A stretch of DNA of 64,000 bases from Metopolophium dirhodum (lineage: Eukaryota; Arthropoda; Insecta; Hemiptera; Aphididae), in assembly GCF_019925205.1 (NCBI RefSeq), contig NC_083564.1, forward strand, positions 38,354,447 through 38,418,446, in the 5' to 3' direction. The translations under genes were made by a program, and so were the position numbers. A model generated the notes under the pieces. That model saw only the letters and a program-made list of their open reading frames with translations, searched no databases and had not been told where the DNA came from. Shown here piece by piece: positions 1 to 10,440 of this stretch. Numbering within the stretch: position 1 is the first letter of the stretch; every line of letters starts with the position of its first letter.

Positions 1-359
1 TCAACAGTTATTATTATATTTATTTATTTTTTAAATATAGGTAGGTACATTACAAGACTCTAATTAAAATCACATTTTTTTTTATTTTTTTGAACACAAT
101 GTTTTAAAAATTATTAATTAATATATAATTTATTGGTATAGTACTAAATAAATTAATTAAATAAAACAAACACAACTACTATAATTATTAGTAATAATAA
201 TATATCCACGTATACATTATTAAAATACAAAACGAACAAACGAAAAACGATTCTGAGCAAAGATATCATTAACTAATAAATAATATTGAGATTAAAGTAA
301 TTTATTTTTTCGGCAGAAAATCGGTATGAATGTTTTTTTATAAAAATTGTTTATATTAA

Positions 360-587
360 GTGTTTAAGATGTTAGATTTCGGTTCGGCTGATTGTCCACC
401 CCCTTACTCTTCCGCATCAATGCATCAGAAATTATTATTTATAATATTTAAATATAAACTGCATTTTTTGAATTTTCTAAAACATAGCTTTCCAAGCAAA
501 GAATTCGTTTCATATATTATCAACGAATTGAAAAATGAAATTAGAACATTTATATGGGATAAAGTCAATTTTATAAAATTTTATTAG
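360..587 (+). other. 75-codon open frame shared by both duplication copies, function unknown
   Basis: The frame is open here and again at 46,820-47,047, with a few amino-acid differences and a changed C-terminus. It begins at a non-ATG codon, although in-frame ATGs follow, and it shows no domain I recognise. Preservation in both copies follows from the recent duplication and is not evidence of selection. Upstream at about 240 is the dispersed repeat string 'gaaaaacgattctgagc', so this is repeat-derived DNA. It is probably not a gene. Confidence 0.15.
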
Positions 588-1240
588 AAAAAAATTAAAT
601 ACAATTAAATAAAGGTAATTTTTTTTCTTATATTTCTATTTTTTTACGTACCGATTATGTTCGATACTAAAACTTCAGTCTTCAGTTATAGAAAACAACA
701 CTTCCCAATATGGAATTACTGTCGAATTTTTTTATTTTAAAATATTAAATAGCATCTGATCGACTGGATGTACTATAATGAAACTCAAAATAATATAACG
801 AATACACTACCTATACACTTATCTAAATTCTATTTTATATTCGTTTAAATTGGACTTTTAATTTTTCTGGCCATTTTATTAAGCTTTGTAATATAAGTGC
901 ATTAAATCGTATTTTTAAGGCATTTTTCTTATTTTTAATGCATTTAAATCCACGTCTTATTTATAACTTAACGTTATTTTGTATATACCAATCGATTAGT
1001 GTACACAATAAAAAATATAATATTATTGATGGGTTAATAGGTTGATAACTGTTATGTAGGTAGGTACAGTTTTGTACGTTCAATGTATCGTTCTTAATTC
1101 ATAATAAGTAGCTAAATGAGTCAAATGTTATTGTCAAGGGGTGAGGGGGAGGATATGGCTGATTTTTTAACATGCACTATTTCAAGGGCTCTTAACCTAA
1201 GGGGCGCACCACTCTAAGGAGGAGTGACACAATTTCGTAT

Positions 1241-1261
1241 GGGGGGGGGGGGGGGGGGGGG
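1241..1261 (+). repeat. Poly-G homopolymer, 21 bases
   Basis: An uninterrupted run of 21 G lies in otherwise AT-rich DNA. The equivalent site in copy B (47,680-47,687) has eight G followed by TGGG. Length differences of this kind are expected from replication slippage or from sequencing error in homopolymers. Confidence 0.9.
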
Positions 1262-1639
1262 ACGTGAAAATGTTTAAAAAAAAAACCCGAATTTATTTAG
1301 TTATTTTGTTATTTAGGTAATACATATTAATTAATAGGTATCTCTTAATTTTTTTTTATTATTTTATTTGAAACATTATTTTTAAATATTGGGATCAATA
1401 AAACTATTTTTATATAATTACTATTTTATATCAATTAGAATTAATTTGTTTATAAACCAAGTAATAAATAAATGGTTACCAAGTAAAAAAAACCGTTATC
1501 TATATTATAAATTTGAATTCAATTTACCGCATTTGCGTCTAGTAGAAACAAATAAATGTTTTTTTGAAGATAATGTAAAAATATCCATCATCCATAGGTT
1601 AGGACCATATATATATTTTCTATGATTAGGACGGTGAGG

Positions 1640-1906
1640 TTATAATTATAAATAATCTATGGCAAATGACAATCGTCTGAGACAAACAGCGATTCCAATA
1701 CGTACTCACATATTTCGTTCCATTCTGGTTAGGTATTTTTATAAATGTCATTAATCTCAATACTTCCAGATACCAGACTGAACTTTTGGATCGGAGATAT
1801 GAAGACGCGCGATGCATTTTCCTTGGCGGAGATACACAGCTCTGACACTAGACAATATTATACACTCGAAGGGAACCCGTTTCGCCGGAAGAATAAATAA
1901 TTACGT
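1640..1906 (+). pseudogene. Exon-like module related to 45,640-45,857, unknown family
   Basis: A stretch starting 'aatctatggcaaat' aligns loosely with 45,640-45,857, and its 3' part aligns with 43,620-43,700. All three end in a similar string (a CGCCGGAAG-like core) followed within about 15 bases by GTAAG, a splice-donor-like signal. Here a short frame reads EDARCIFLGGDTQL and then meets a stop. The 43.6-kb copy has a related DEDSCFFGDGSTL. I do not recognise the protein. The stop and the variable lengths suggest a decayed exon family, or a repeat with accidental coding potential. Confidence 0.25.
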
Positions 1907-2427
1907 AAGTTTTTTCCTACTACTCTGTTGACGCGGTAGACCTAATGTAAATATTTATTGTCAGACAAACTTATATACCCGCTAGACGTAGAGTAGTTTT
2001 TAAAATCCAGTTGTTATAGGTGTACTAAAATTAGGATATTATGAAAAATACCATACATTATAATACTTTGCCTACAACTGTTAATTTATTGTTATAGTAG
2101 AATAATTTTTAACAAATTAAGAAAATACATAATGATTAATGTTATTTAATATGATTTGTAAGTACATAGCAGATTATACCTATCACTTGGTGACGATTAT
2201 TTTTGTTTTATACGTTCTTTGTAATTCAGTTCCGTCACGATAGTTTTAGTTTTCGTTAAATGTGAAACATACATTTTCTACGCATACAGGATACGGGCAT
2301 TAAACATTTGGGTTTCAAGAGAACACCTCAAACGTACGTTTTATTTTGGGGGTTTTACGGGATATACCTATAGGAAATTTTCTTCAAATTTTCACATTTC
2401 ACTATTTGATATTTTGATATTATATGC

Positions 2428-2580
2428 GTAAGTTTGTTTTTATATTATTTTGGTCTTACATTTACTTTTTAGACTTGAATTAAATATTTATTGTCGCGGA
2501 AAATCTGTTAACTAAGTAGGTAACGTAGAAGCATATACGTTTACTACTGCCTACCAAAGGAGCAATGTATAATAATAATA
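2428..2580 (+). repeat. Module following the donor-like signal, copy 1
   Basis: It begins GTAAGTTTG and runs about 150 bp to a 'caatgtata' string. Related copies start at 43,701 and 45,858, and a partial copy lies at about 48,178. The later two copies reach 'atgtataaaatacgcgag', which resembles a TATA box. Shared segments include 'ttactttttagactt' and 'aaatatttattg'. It may be an intron of an exon family or part of an LTR. Confidence 0.45.
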
Positions 2581-3479
2581 AATTATACGCCAGTCCGAAC
2601 AATCCAAACGCTGTCTTACTCGTAGTCGAGTTCTAGTTCATAATTGACTTGTGAATAAATGTAATTTTTGTTAGGTATAAAAATAAAACTAATAAATCCT
2701 TGAATACAACATTTAAAAATACAAACTCTGTGTAATAAAAATTAATATTAGGTATTTATTGGTAGGTTTATATAATATCTGTAGATTGTAACGCATAGGT
2801 CATTAGAATATTGTAGAACATTTTACTGCATAAGATGCGTGTTATTTCAGAAATGGCATTCGTCAGTGAACATTTTCAAACTGGGAATAATATATCATAA
2901 GCAGATTGAAATGTGTGAACGTTTCAGTGTTTCGAAGACTAAGTTTCGTAGCAGATTTTGATTCCGTCACGGGGTATGTACTTTCTTATTTCTCAGTAGG
3001 TTTTTTTTTATTATAGTTAATTGATCAGGGGATGTATTGCCCGAAAATTTTCAATATTTGTATTGTAACTATACTGGTAAAACACTATTCGGGCTATCAA
3101 TAAAGTCGTGTTCAAAATTAGAAAATTGGTGAGGTATGATATTTTTTTAAGGAATTCTTGCGAGTAGGGAATTCGCTCAATGATATTTAAATATTTTCAC
3201 CGATAATCAAGTACGATGACTTGTAAGTAACTAGAGACTGAGTGAATAGGAATTAGGAAGTGTATATCACACACGGCGAAGATAAGGAAATGGGTCAACA
3301 GGATTTCAGAATGTTTGGTGTATGAAAGGGAAAGATGAAAAAGAAATGTAAGGTTAGGGTAGGTAAGTGGAGTGAGAGTAGCAGATATGAGAATAATAAG
3401 TAAGGTGTTAAGGTACAAAAGAGGATAGAATAAGAAATTAATTAATTAAGGGTAGTGTAGGCTAGTGTACATATTGTAG

Positions 3480-3735
3480 TGAAAACAAGAGAGAATAGGT
3501 TTAGATGGTTCGGTCACTGTATGATAAGAGATAGTGAGAGCGGCTATAGAAGTTAATTTAACGGAGAAATGATGGGCGAGAAGACTGAAGAAGAGATGGA
3601 TAGACAGAATACCGATCATATGGAGGTGTGGAATGAGAGTGGCTGAACCTGTATATAGCTGTGAGAGACGGGGGAAGAAAAAGTGTAAAGGTAGAATAGT
3701 TATGTTAACAATGCCGAATACGTAGGAAAAGATCT
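3480..3735 (+). pseudogene. Non-LTR retrotransposon reverse transcriptase C-terminus, degenerate (copy A)
   Basis: The plus strand reads TRENRFRWFGHCMIRD, the RWFGH motif that follows the reverse-transcriptase domain in many endonuclease-containing non-LTR elements. After stops and a frame change it continues RRLKKRWIDRI and then ERRGKKK. These match the family's usual RW-D-I and ER-W-KK tail. Several stops and at least one frameshift make it dead. Weaker similarity may extend upstream to about 3,300. In life such a protein copies element RNA into DNA at a nicked target. Copy B carries the same relic at 49,110-49,375. Confidence 0.7.
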
Positions 3736-4096
3736 TGAATTGCAAAGGCCACTAGCTTCAACTAACCATAGGTTTACCTAACTAACCTTCTTATGACTCA
3801 TTAGGACACTTTGAATAAAAAGATCCTGAGTTGCAGGTTGCCGAACTTAAGGGTTCGATTGTCAAGTTGATCCTTTGATTATTGACACCTTAATCCATGC
3901 TATGGATGAAGCCCATAGAAAATAAAGATATGGATAGTCCACGTCTATGTTAAATACATTTGAGGCCGCGTTCTCGGAGGGGAAGGCAATTGAGGCTCCT
4001 TTATATTTATAGTCGATAGTCGATATTCGATATAAGTATACTTTATTTGGCCTCAATTTATTGTTCCCCTCGAAGACCGCTGATAAGACTATTATG

Positions 4097-4686
4097 GAAT
4101 CTAGGTCTAGTGTTAGAAAGTCATGTGTTATAAGGTCAGATATTATAATATTAAGTGTCATAAAAATCAAATGTTATAAAATATATTTCTCATAAAAATC
4201 ATATGTCATAAAAGTTATGTACCTATTATAAAAATTACAGTAGATATAAAAAATTGAATTAACTATATATTATGTGTGAATTAAAATGTTAATGTTAAAC
4301 AATTTAAAAAAAAGGAATAATTGTAAAAATGTTTAAAATTTAAAATTTGAAACAATTGCTTTAAGAAATTCTTTTATATCATACTCAGGGTTCTGTTCTA
4401 ATCGTTTACATATATTTTGTAGTCGGATATTTTGGTCGTTTGTATTTTTGGAAATGGACGTTGAGTTTGTTATTAAGCGTTCTACGGTTACTTCTGTTTC
4501 TTTATGCTCTTTTAGAACGATTAAACGATAAGGAACATGTATGTATGTAGGTACTCTAATAATATTATATTATAACACATGATTTTTATGAGAAATCCGT
4601 TTTATAACACATGACTCTTATGAGACTTAAATTTATAACACTTGACTTTCTAACACATGACTTTCGAACACTTGACATAGTACCCC
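4097..4686 (+). mobile_element. 590-bp inverted-repeat element with ATTATG target duplication
   Basis: ATTATG flanks the insertion on both sides (4,091-4,096 and 4,687-4,692), while copy B has a single ATTATG at the empty site near 49,697. The ends carry imperfect inverted repeats built around 'gttagaaagtcatgtgttataa', and the string TTATAACACATGA recurs near the ends. It has no transposase of its own. On the minus strand, roughly 4,310-4,545 holds an open frame without a clear start, described separately. It is probably a deletion derivative of a DNA transposon. I cannot assign the superfamily. Confidence 0.8.
4305..4548 (-). other. Open frame inside the 590-bp element, possible transposon gene remnant
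   Basis: On the minus strand about 79 codons are open. The frame includes the pieces KEHKETEVTVERLITN, NDQNIRLQNICKRLEQ and YDIKEFLKAI, and ends at TAA near 4,306. The composition is charged, looks helical or coiled, and is unlike the AT-biased shadow frames around it. There is no convincing start codon, so it would be the 3' end of a larger gene lost by internal deletion. I do not recognise the family, and accidental openness is possible. Confidence 0.35.
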
Positions 4687-6540
4687 ATTATGTCCTATCC
4701 ATATCTTTATTATCTATGATGGAGCCATACCCAGCTCACTCGTGTAAACTTGTTGCTGGTTGGGATGTCAGCGCACTATTTGTTTTCCATCTTTGACCCA
4801 CGCGTAGCATACCAAATGTACGATTAAGAAAACACTAAAATCATTGGGTCAGAGAGAGAAATAAATGGTGCGCTAAAAATCTGACATCCTCTTAGTGTTA
4901 TCAAGTTGAAGAAGCAGTTGATTGTTGACAATTTGACATTTAACATTAACTGTGGTAGGTATTATGATTGGAAGTAAAAGTAATTAGCCGGGCTGTAAAT
5001 TTAATGCAATGAAAAAGTGTTAAATATTTGCCTGCATGTATGCACTAAAAACAGGCAAATATATGCACTAAAATATTCAAAAATATGCACTTAAAATTCA
5101 AAAAAATACTGAATGAAAACGTTTTTATTAAAATTTTTTTAAATAAATAAATTATAATTCAAATTGGTTTACAAAAAAATTCTTTATTTACACACTTGGT
5201 AGGTAGGTATGTAGATAGGTAACGGATGAACCGAAAATATAAAAACATTTTAAGAAAATAAGCATAAATATACGAAGAAATCATGAAAACATGCAATTAT
5301 ATTAACTAACAAAAAAAAAACGCATATTGGTAACGGTGTTGTAATAATAAGGATCTCCCAAAAAAATACGTACTAATAGTTCAAACAAATCATAACAGCC
5401 AACTGTAATAAATATTAATTTATGAAAAAGTATATTAAAAAGCATTATTATTATAAATGAAACAAAACTATGAACTATGGACCGTGACATAATATAGGTA
5501 TAATTTCTATATTTTTAGCTCCATAATTTCTGTTAAAATATTAGGAAAATGTATTAAGTACCGTAAAAGTGCTAAATTTGAGCTATTACTTAAAATATTA
5601 TATTCATAACAAATTATCATAGAAGGTTAGGTACTGTTATTCCACATACCTATATTATAGTTTAATTTAACTACAACATTCTAGTAGAGTCTGATAAAAT
5701 TTGGTTCCACGACTTTGATCATACAAACTTTAAATACTAAACTATGGGTCTGAAATTTAGTTTATATAGATGTAAATAATCCAAAACATATATTGCTTCA
5801 AAATATAAAAATAAAGTGTCTTGTATTGTAGTATAGGTGGGTAACTTTCAAAAAAAAAAACTAAAAAAAATCATACTTGAAATCTATGTATAATATACGT
5901 ATATTGTAATAAATGTTCAAATGTTTACTATAGTACATTATAAAAAATTAACTTAAGTTCAATATAATACATTATAACAGGTGTTCAAATAAACATTTCA
6001 TACCAAAAATTTTGTTAATTCACACAGTCTCTCTTCAATTTTAAATTTTTCTTCAAATTATCTACAAAATATAAAAGTTGTAACGGTTAGGAATTGTACC
6101 TAATACGATTACATATATAAATAAACTAGCTGATCCCGTGCACTTCGTTTCCCGTTAAATGTATGCCAACCCTTTATGACTCAAACTTTGTTCAATTCGT
6201 TATTTAATATTCAGTGTATGGTGTTCAAAATTTATTCGTTAAAAATCGTACCTCTTCAATGAATAAAAATAACAAATATAATTACATATTTGTGTATCAC
6301 CTCCCCGTCACCTGACTCGTCCTGTCCAGTATATTTTTAATTTTGCAATTTTTTTGTTCCTACACATGTTATATTCGACGCAAAAAATTCTCCTGAACAG
6401 AACCGTCACCCTGGTAATAGTGCGTTGTGAATAAAAAATAATTAAATAAAACATATATAATCATTTATAAGTAAGGAATTACTTTTTTGTTAATCATTTC
6501 AATTATAATTATTAACAAAAATCAGTTATATATTCATTGT

Positions 6541-6672
6541 AGTGCTTTGTGGTATACGATGTTTTTTGTTTGATCACCTGGCGCATAGACAAACAAATCT
6601 GATGGTTTCCCAACACGGGAACAGGCAACTTACAATTGACCATGTGAGAAACATGGGTTTTCCAGATTAATA
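6541..6672 (-). pseudogene. Helitron helicase C-terminus (Pif1-like motif VI), broken by a stop
   Basis: The minus strand reads GINLENPCFSHGQL, a stop, then VACSRVGKPSDLFVYAP. This is the terminal helicase motif of Helitron/Pif1 proteins, where the usual text is HGQLYVACSRV. The tyrosine codon has become TAA. The helicase would unwind DNA during rolling-circle transposition. It lies downstream of the N-terminal exon with the central domains missing. Confidence 0.85.
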
Positions 6673-6797
6673 CCGATGAATATTAAAATCATCAAATAAT
6701 TATATTGTGTTTCAAAATAATTAAGGTGTCACTAAAACTGAATCTATAATATAAAAATGATCAACAAATAATTATGATTAACTGCTATAATACATAC

Positions 6798-7318
6798 CTT
6801 GAAAGTTGGCATAAAACTTTCACGAACTACATTTGTTGCCCCAAATGAAGTCATTTGAAAGCAATTGTTATATTGTTGGATATTTGTCAAACAGTGTATG
6901 GAATCTGTTCCTATTCCTGAAACCAATGAGTACAACGGCTCTGGTGGTGGATCCAATGGTATCAATTTCACTATACCATTTGCGCAACACAAACCATTGG
7001 CCTCGTTTTTGTATTTCAAAGCCTTAAAATATGAGCAAACTGAGTTCATAGAACCAATAACAATACACTGGTAGTTACTGTAGTCAATTGACACATCGTA
7101 ACTAAAAGCAGCTCGATTCAAGTTTGCGCGATTATTAGTAGAATTTCGCGTTCGCACTTCACGCGTTTGTGATATCCGAATTCTTTCACGTTCATTTCTG
7201 TCGTCACGTTCTTGTGGACTTTGGTTAGATCGGTAATTACCTTGGTTGGTAGCATTTCGGGTTATTCTACCTAAATTGCTTCGTCGTATAGGAGGTATAT
7301 CAAAATTAAATTATTATG
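6798..7318 (-). pseudogene. Helitron RepHel protein, N-terminal exon
   Basis: The minus strand encodes a basic, Arg/Asn-rich leader (pieces NLGRITRN, QSPQERDDRNERERIR) followed by the family's conserved block, with CCANGIVKLIPLDPPPEPL, then LTNIQQYNNCFQMTSFGA, then ESFMPTFK. This is the region just before the rolling-circle initiator domain of insect Helitron proteins. After FMPTFK the frame meets AAG|GTATGTA, a strong splice donor at 6,797/6,798. The exon therefore probably ends there in the parental element. The following exon has been deleted, leaving a fragment of about 170 residues from a protein usually longer than 1,000. The frame is open, but nothing suggests it is still expressed. 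Confidence 0.85.
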
Positions 7319-7867
7319 TTTTTTTAATACAAATTTTTTTAAGGTCTTCCCAGTAATTTTTTTTTATATTTTATTCAAACAATTAAATTGAATAAATATT
7401 GTCTTTAACATTTCCATGGCAACAAAAAAATATTATAGTTTTAATTTATTTTTTATATTTTAACGGTATCGGGTACAAATCAAAAAAAACAATAAATAAT
7501 TTTTGCACTTTTTCTACTTATTCGGTAGACTTTTTAAAAATGTTCGTTCATAAAAACCTTCTCCTGGCAATTCAGAACAGTTAAAAAAAAATTTCAGCCA
7601 AATCGGTCCAGGCGTTGTTGAGTTATGCGCTTACCAACACATTTTGCGATTCATTTTTTATATATAAGATTACAATGCATGGATTTTTAGGTAATCATGT
7701 TAATTTTTATTGATTCGTGACAACATTAGTTATAAGCTTTTGTATATAATATAGACATATAATAAATAAGAATATTGAACAGCATTTCGGCGTAGTGTTA
7801 ATAAATAAGAATATAAACAGAATTTCAGCGTAGTGGTAATAAATAAGAATATAAACAGAATTTAATT

Positions 7868-7920
7868 TCGGTATCGTGAAAAAAAAAAAACAAAAAAAAA
7901 AAAAAAATAAATAAATAAAT
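7868..7920 (+). repeat. Poly-A tract followed by (AAAT) repeats
   Basis: Runs of A interrupted by one C lead into 'ataaataaataaat'. This is simple sequence inside the solo LTR. The minus-strand reading across it (polyphenylalanine) is not a gene. Confidence 0.85.
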
Positions 7921-9204
7921 ACTTCTACGGTTGGAATACGTCTTTTTAGACCATAATAATATGACTCGCGGATTTTACAATAATATATTCCCATTCACAA
8001 TTATAAATAACAAATTACTCACGGTTTCGTCGAATTAGATCTCTATAATATCGTACCCACGAATGAAGTCACGTTTAGTGTTCCGTGGGGTAGGTATTGG
8101 CGTGTGATGAGGACGACGGTTGCAATATGATTGTCCGGCGTCGCACTCTATGTCGTAATAAATGATGATGATATTAATTCGTTCGACGGCGGTGGTATTG
8201 AAAGAGATTAAAGTCGATAAGATTATACGTTTGGACTACACGGCCCACAATCACGGCGGCGGAACACGCGATAACGGTGAATACGGTTCGGAACGATCGC
8301 AAGTTAATACGGCGGCCGTCAATAAAAGACGTGCTCGACCGGTATTATTATAATGTACGTAGCGGCGATGGGTCGGCCCGTTCTAGCTTGCAACGGAAGG
8401 TAGCCGAGAACGTGGTGCGCGGCGAGGTGAGAAAAATGAGTGTCGACGGCGGCGGCAGGTGCTCTGCTCGATCTGACCCGTATACTCGGCGGTGTCACTG
8501 TGTGAAGGCCGAACGCATCAGTGGTTCAAGCCTTCCCAAGGGTGGCCGAGAACCGCTTTAGCATTAACCAGTGGCTACTGGAGCTAACGATAGTCCCTCT
8601 CTGTGTTGGCCGGGCTCTCTTATATGTACTTAGACAGCCGACCGTGCGTGTTGAATTAACGATATTTCTTATGGTCACCAATGCGTTTGTTATTGATACG
8701 CAACTGTTCCGTTGAAAAGGGCGCGCTACGGTGAGCGGCTAGCTATATATTTGTACGGTGGTCAGCGGTTAGGTAGCGCGTCGTTAGTTTTATACGTAGG
8801 TATTCCGTGTTCGTAACAAAGTTTAGTAAATTGGAAGACTTGATTAAGTATTTAATCATTTATCTAAAAGATATGTGCCGGGTAGCCACATTCCTATATC
8901 GAGGGGCCATGGTGCAAGTGTCGTCCATAAATATCATAACATATATTATATTAGAAATACAAACTTAATATTTCACTAACAGTAAATATTATAAAAACAT
9001 ATTACGAAATGTACTATACTCATATTATATTATGATTGTATTAGTTACAAACTCTTGAATTAAAAGTTATGTTTGAGGATTTAATTAATTTCCTAAAAGG
9101 AAATGCCTCAAGGTTGCCTAAGTAAGTTGAGGGACCGTAGTTAATGTGCCGTCCACCAATAAAGTAGATAGAGACGCGTTGATCGCTTTTATGTGCTTCA
9201 AATT

Positions 9205-9592
9205 GTTTACACGAGTGAGCTGGGTATGGCTCCATCATAGATAATAAAGATATAACATAATGGATAGGATATAATAGTCTTATCAGCGGTCTGATCTTCG
9301 AGGGGAACAATTGAGGCCAACTCGAGTATCGACTATCAATATAAAGGAGCCTCAATTTCCTTCACCTCCGGAAACGCGGCCTGAAATGTATTTAAAATAG
9401 GCGTGGACTATCCATATATTTATTATCTATGGGCTTCATCCATAGCATGGATTAAGGTTGTCAACAATCTAAGGATCAACTTGATAATCAAACACTTAAG
9501 TTCAGCAACCTGCAAATCAGGATCTTTTTATTCAATGTGTCCTAATAAGTCATAAGAAGGTTAGTTAGGTAAACCTATGGTTAGTTGAAGCT
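9205..9592 (-). repeat. Right arm of the large inverted repeat (partner 3,754-4,749)
   Basis: It is the reverse complement of the left arm, without the 590-bp insertion. In copy B only the inner 50 bases of this arm survive (51,548-51,597), because a satellite block replaces the rest. Confidence 0.8.
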
Positions 9593-9719
9593 ATGGTAAT
9601 GATAGACGACTACCATCACCGGTCGTGAGCTTTGCGATGATCTTTTCCTACTAACTATCAAGGTAATCGATATTGTAAACATAACAATGAAAGGAAATAT
9701 TTAAATATTATTAATTTGG

Positions 9720-9739
9720 TTAGGTTAGGTTAGGTTAGG
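9720..9739 (+). repeat. Interstitial telomere-type tract, four TTAGG units
   Basis: Four perfect TTAGG units, the common insect telomere repeat, lie here and are followed by the near-repeats 'ataggg'. The tract is about 700 bp left of the satellite array. It is far too short to be a chromosome end. It may mark telomerase-mediated repair of a break, or be chance. Confidence 0.6.
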
Positions 9740-9744
9740 ATAGG

Positions 9745-10440
9745 GCAGGAAATTAGATGTTAACTAATTATCATAGTTTTTAACACGGTCTTAAAAACTG
9801 TCAGATAGAATTGTACCAGTATAGTTATTAAAAACTTAAATACAGCCAACATTAAATAATGATTTTTTTACCACAACAAATTATAAAATGTATTTTAAAA
9901 TATAATTTTTTTAGGATTTTATAAGGTTTTCAATACTTATGAGCTTTTGTAAATAGAAAATGTATAAAATCAATAGTTTTAATTTAATATATAGTTTTGT
10001 GTTTTATTATCCTACTGTCAAAGAATTCTCAGGGTTTTCTTTCCACATTTTTTTACATTGTACTATATCTTATTTTTTTCCGCACATATATACAAAGACT
10101 AAAACAGATATATGACTATGTTTTTATTTGCATTTAGACTTTATAGTTTGTAATTTAATATTGACTGTAGACCCCCCAAAAACAATATTATTTTAAATTA
10201 AACATTTTATGTCCTTCATAAATTAAAATCACATAGTAGAGTCCGTGCAGGACCTTTTCTCATTTAATTTCTTTGCATCCTTTATAATTTACATTCATAT
10301 ATTACCGTGATACACCTCTGATCATAATAACTGTTCGCATTATTATAATGTAAAGAACACCTAGTTTTTGGATTGTAGTTAATGTGTGCAATACATTCCA
10401 GCGTATTATTTTGTTTAGTGTTATTTCACCCAGTTTTTTC
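9745..10440. other. AT-rich spacer left of the satellite, no gene seen
   Basis: Low-complexity AT-rich DNA without a supportable frame, transposon end or RNA gene. Partial resemblance to the satellite starts near 10,435-10,490. Confidence 0.5.

Larger units (their letters stand above)
3754..4749 (+). repeat. Left arm of a large inverted repeat (partner 9,205-9,592)
   Basis: About 400 bp, excluding the later insertion at 4,097-4,686, is reverse complementary to 9,205-9,592. Examples are 'agcttcaactaaccatagg' on the left against its complement ending at 9,592, and 'gctcactcgtgtaaac' against 'gtttacacgagtgagc'. Copy B has the left arm at about 49,400-49,762 but only a stub of the right arm (51,548-51,597). 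The arms could be ends of an old transposon or two copies of a repeat in opposite orientation. Confidence 0.8.
6125..7669 (-). mobile_element. Helitron, internally deleted, nested in the solo LTR
   Basis: Read on the minus strand the element begins TCTTATATATAA (at 7,669) and ends CAGCTAGT (at 6,125). It therefore has the 5' TC and 3' CTRRT ends of Helitrons, and it sits between A and T as Helitrons do, with no target duplication. Internal coding remnants are a RepHel N-terminal exon (6,798-7,318) and the helicase C-terminus (about 6,541-6,672). The middle of the RepHel gene, including the rolling-circle nuclease motifs and most helicase motifs, is missing. The copy cannot move itself. Because it lies inside the LTR it is the youngest insertion in copy A. 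Confidence 0.9.
6079..8818 (+). mobile_element. Solo LTR, Gypsy-like, split by a Helitron
   Basis: The insert starts TGTAACGG and ends GTAACA, the TG...CA ends of LTR elements. It is flanked by 4-bp AAGT direct repeats (6,075-6,078 and 8,819-8,822). Copy B has the uninterrupted site near 50,958 ('aaatgtttag'), so the insertion came after the duplication. Without the 1,545-bp Helitron the LTR is about 1,195 bp, and no internal retroviral-like coding region remains. The 8,100-8,800 portion is much more GC- and CpG-rich than its surroundings and contains a possible TATA box ('ctagctatatattt') near 8,738. A 4-bp target duplication fits Gypsy/Ty3. Orientation is not established. Confidence 0.8.
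1..9256 (+). repeat. Segmental duplication, copy A
   Basis: This stretch matches 46,459-51,597 in the same orientation, with near-identity over most of its length. Position 1 aligns to 46,459, 360 to 46,820, 2,537 to about 48,178, and 8,820 to about 50,960. The left limit may lie outside the window. Relative to copy B it carries a 590-bp insertion (4,097-4,686) and a 2,740-bp insertion (6,079-8,818). It also has different sequence at about 1,542-2,536 and about 120 bp near 4,895-5,015 that B lacks. Copy B has about 300 extra bases at 51,209-51,507. Most scattered differences are single bases and homopolymer lengths, which suggests a fairly recent duplication. No intact gene is visible inside. 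Confidence 0.9.

Noticed and set aside
1241..1261. Poly-G run as a G-quadruplex regulatory site
   Set aside because: The run is a pure homopolymer, differs in copy B, and no promoter or gene is next to it. Slippage or read error is simpler.
3197..3745. Minus-strand frames of 73 and 99 codons, repeated at 48,832-49,384
   Set aside because: They are antisense to the degenerate non-LTR retrotransposon relic read on the plus strand.
6833..7074. Plus-strand frames of 64 and 69 codons
   Set aside because: They are shadows of the Helitron exon, which is on the minus strand with recognisable motifs.
7707..7994. 95-codon minus-strand frame
   Set aside because: It depends on a poly-A tract translated as polyphenylalanine, inside the LTR.
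8162..8715. Three overlapping plus-strand frames in the GC-rich part of the solo LTR
   Set aside because: They overlap in different frames, match no protein I know, and lie inside an LTR whose high GC reduces stop codons.
9720..9739. True telomere end
   Set aside because: There are only four units, with unrelated sequence continuing on both sides.
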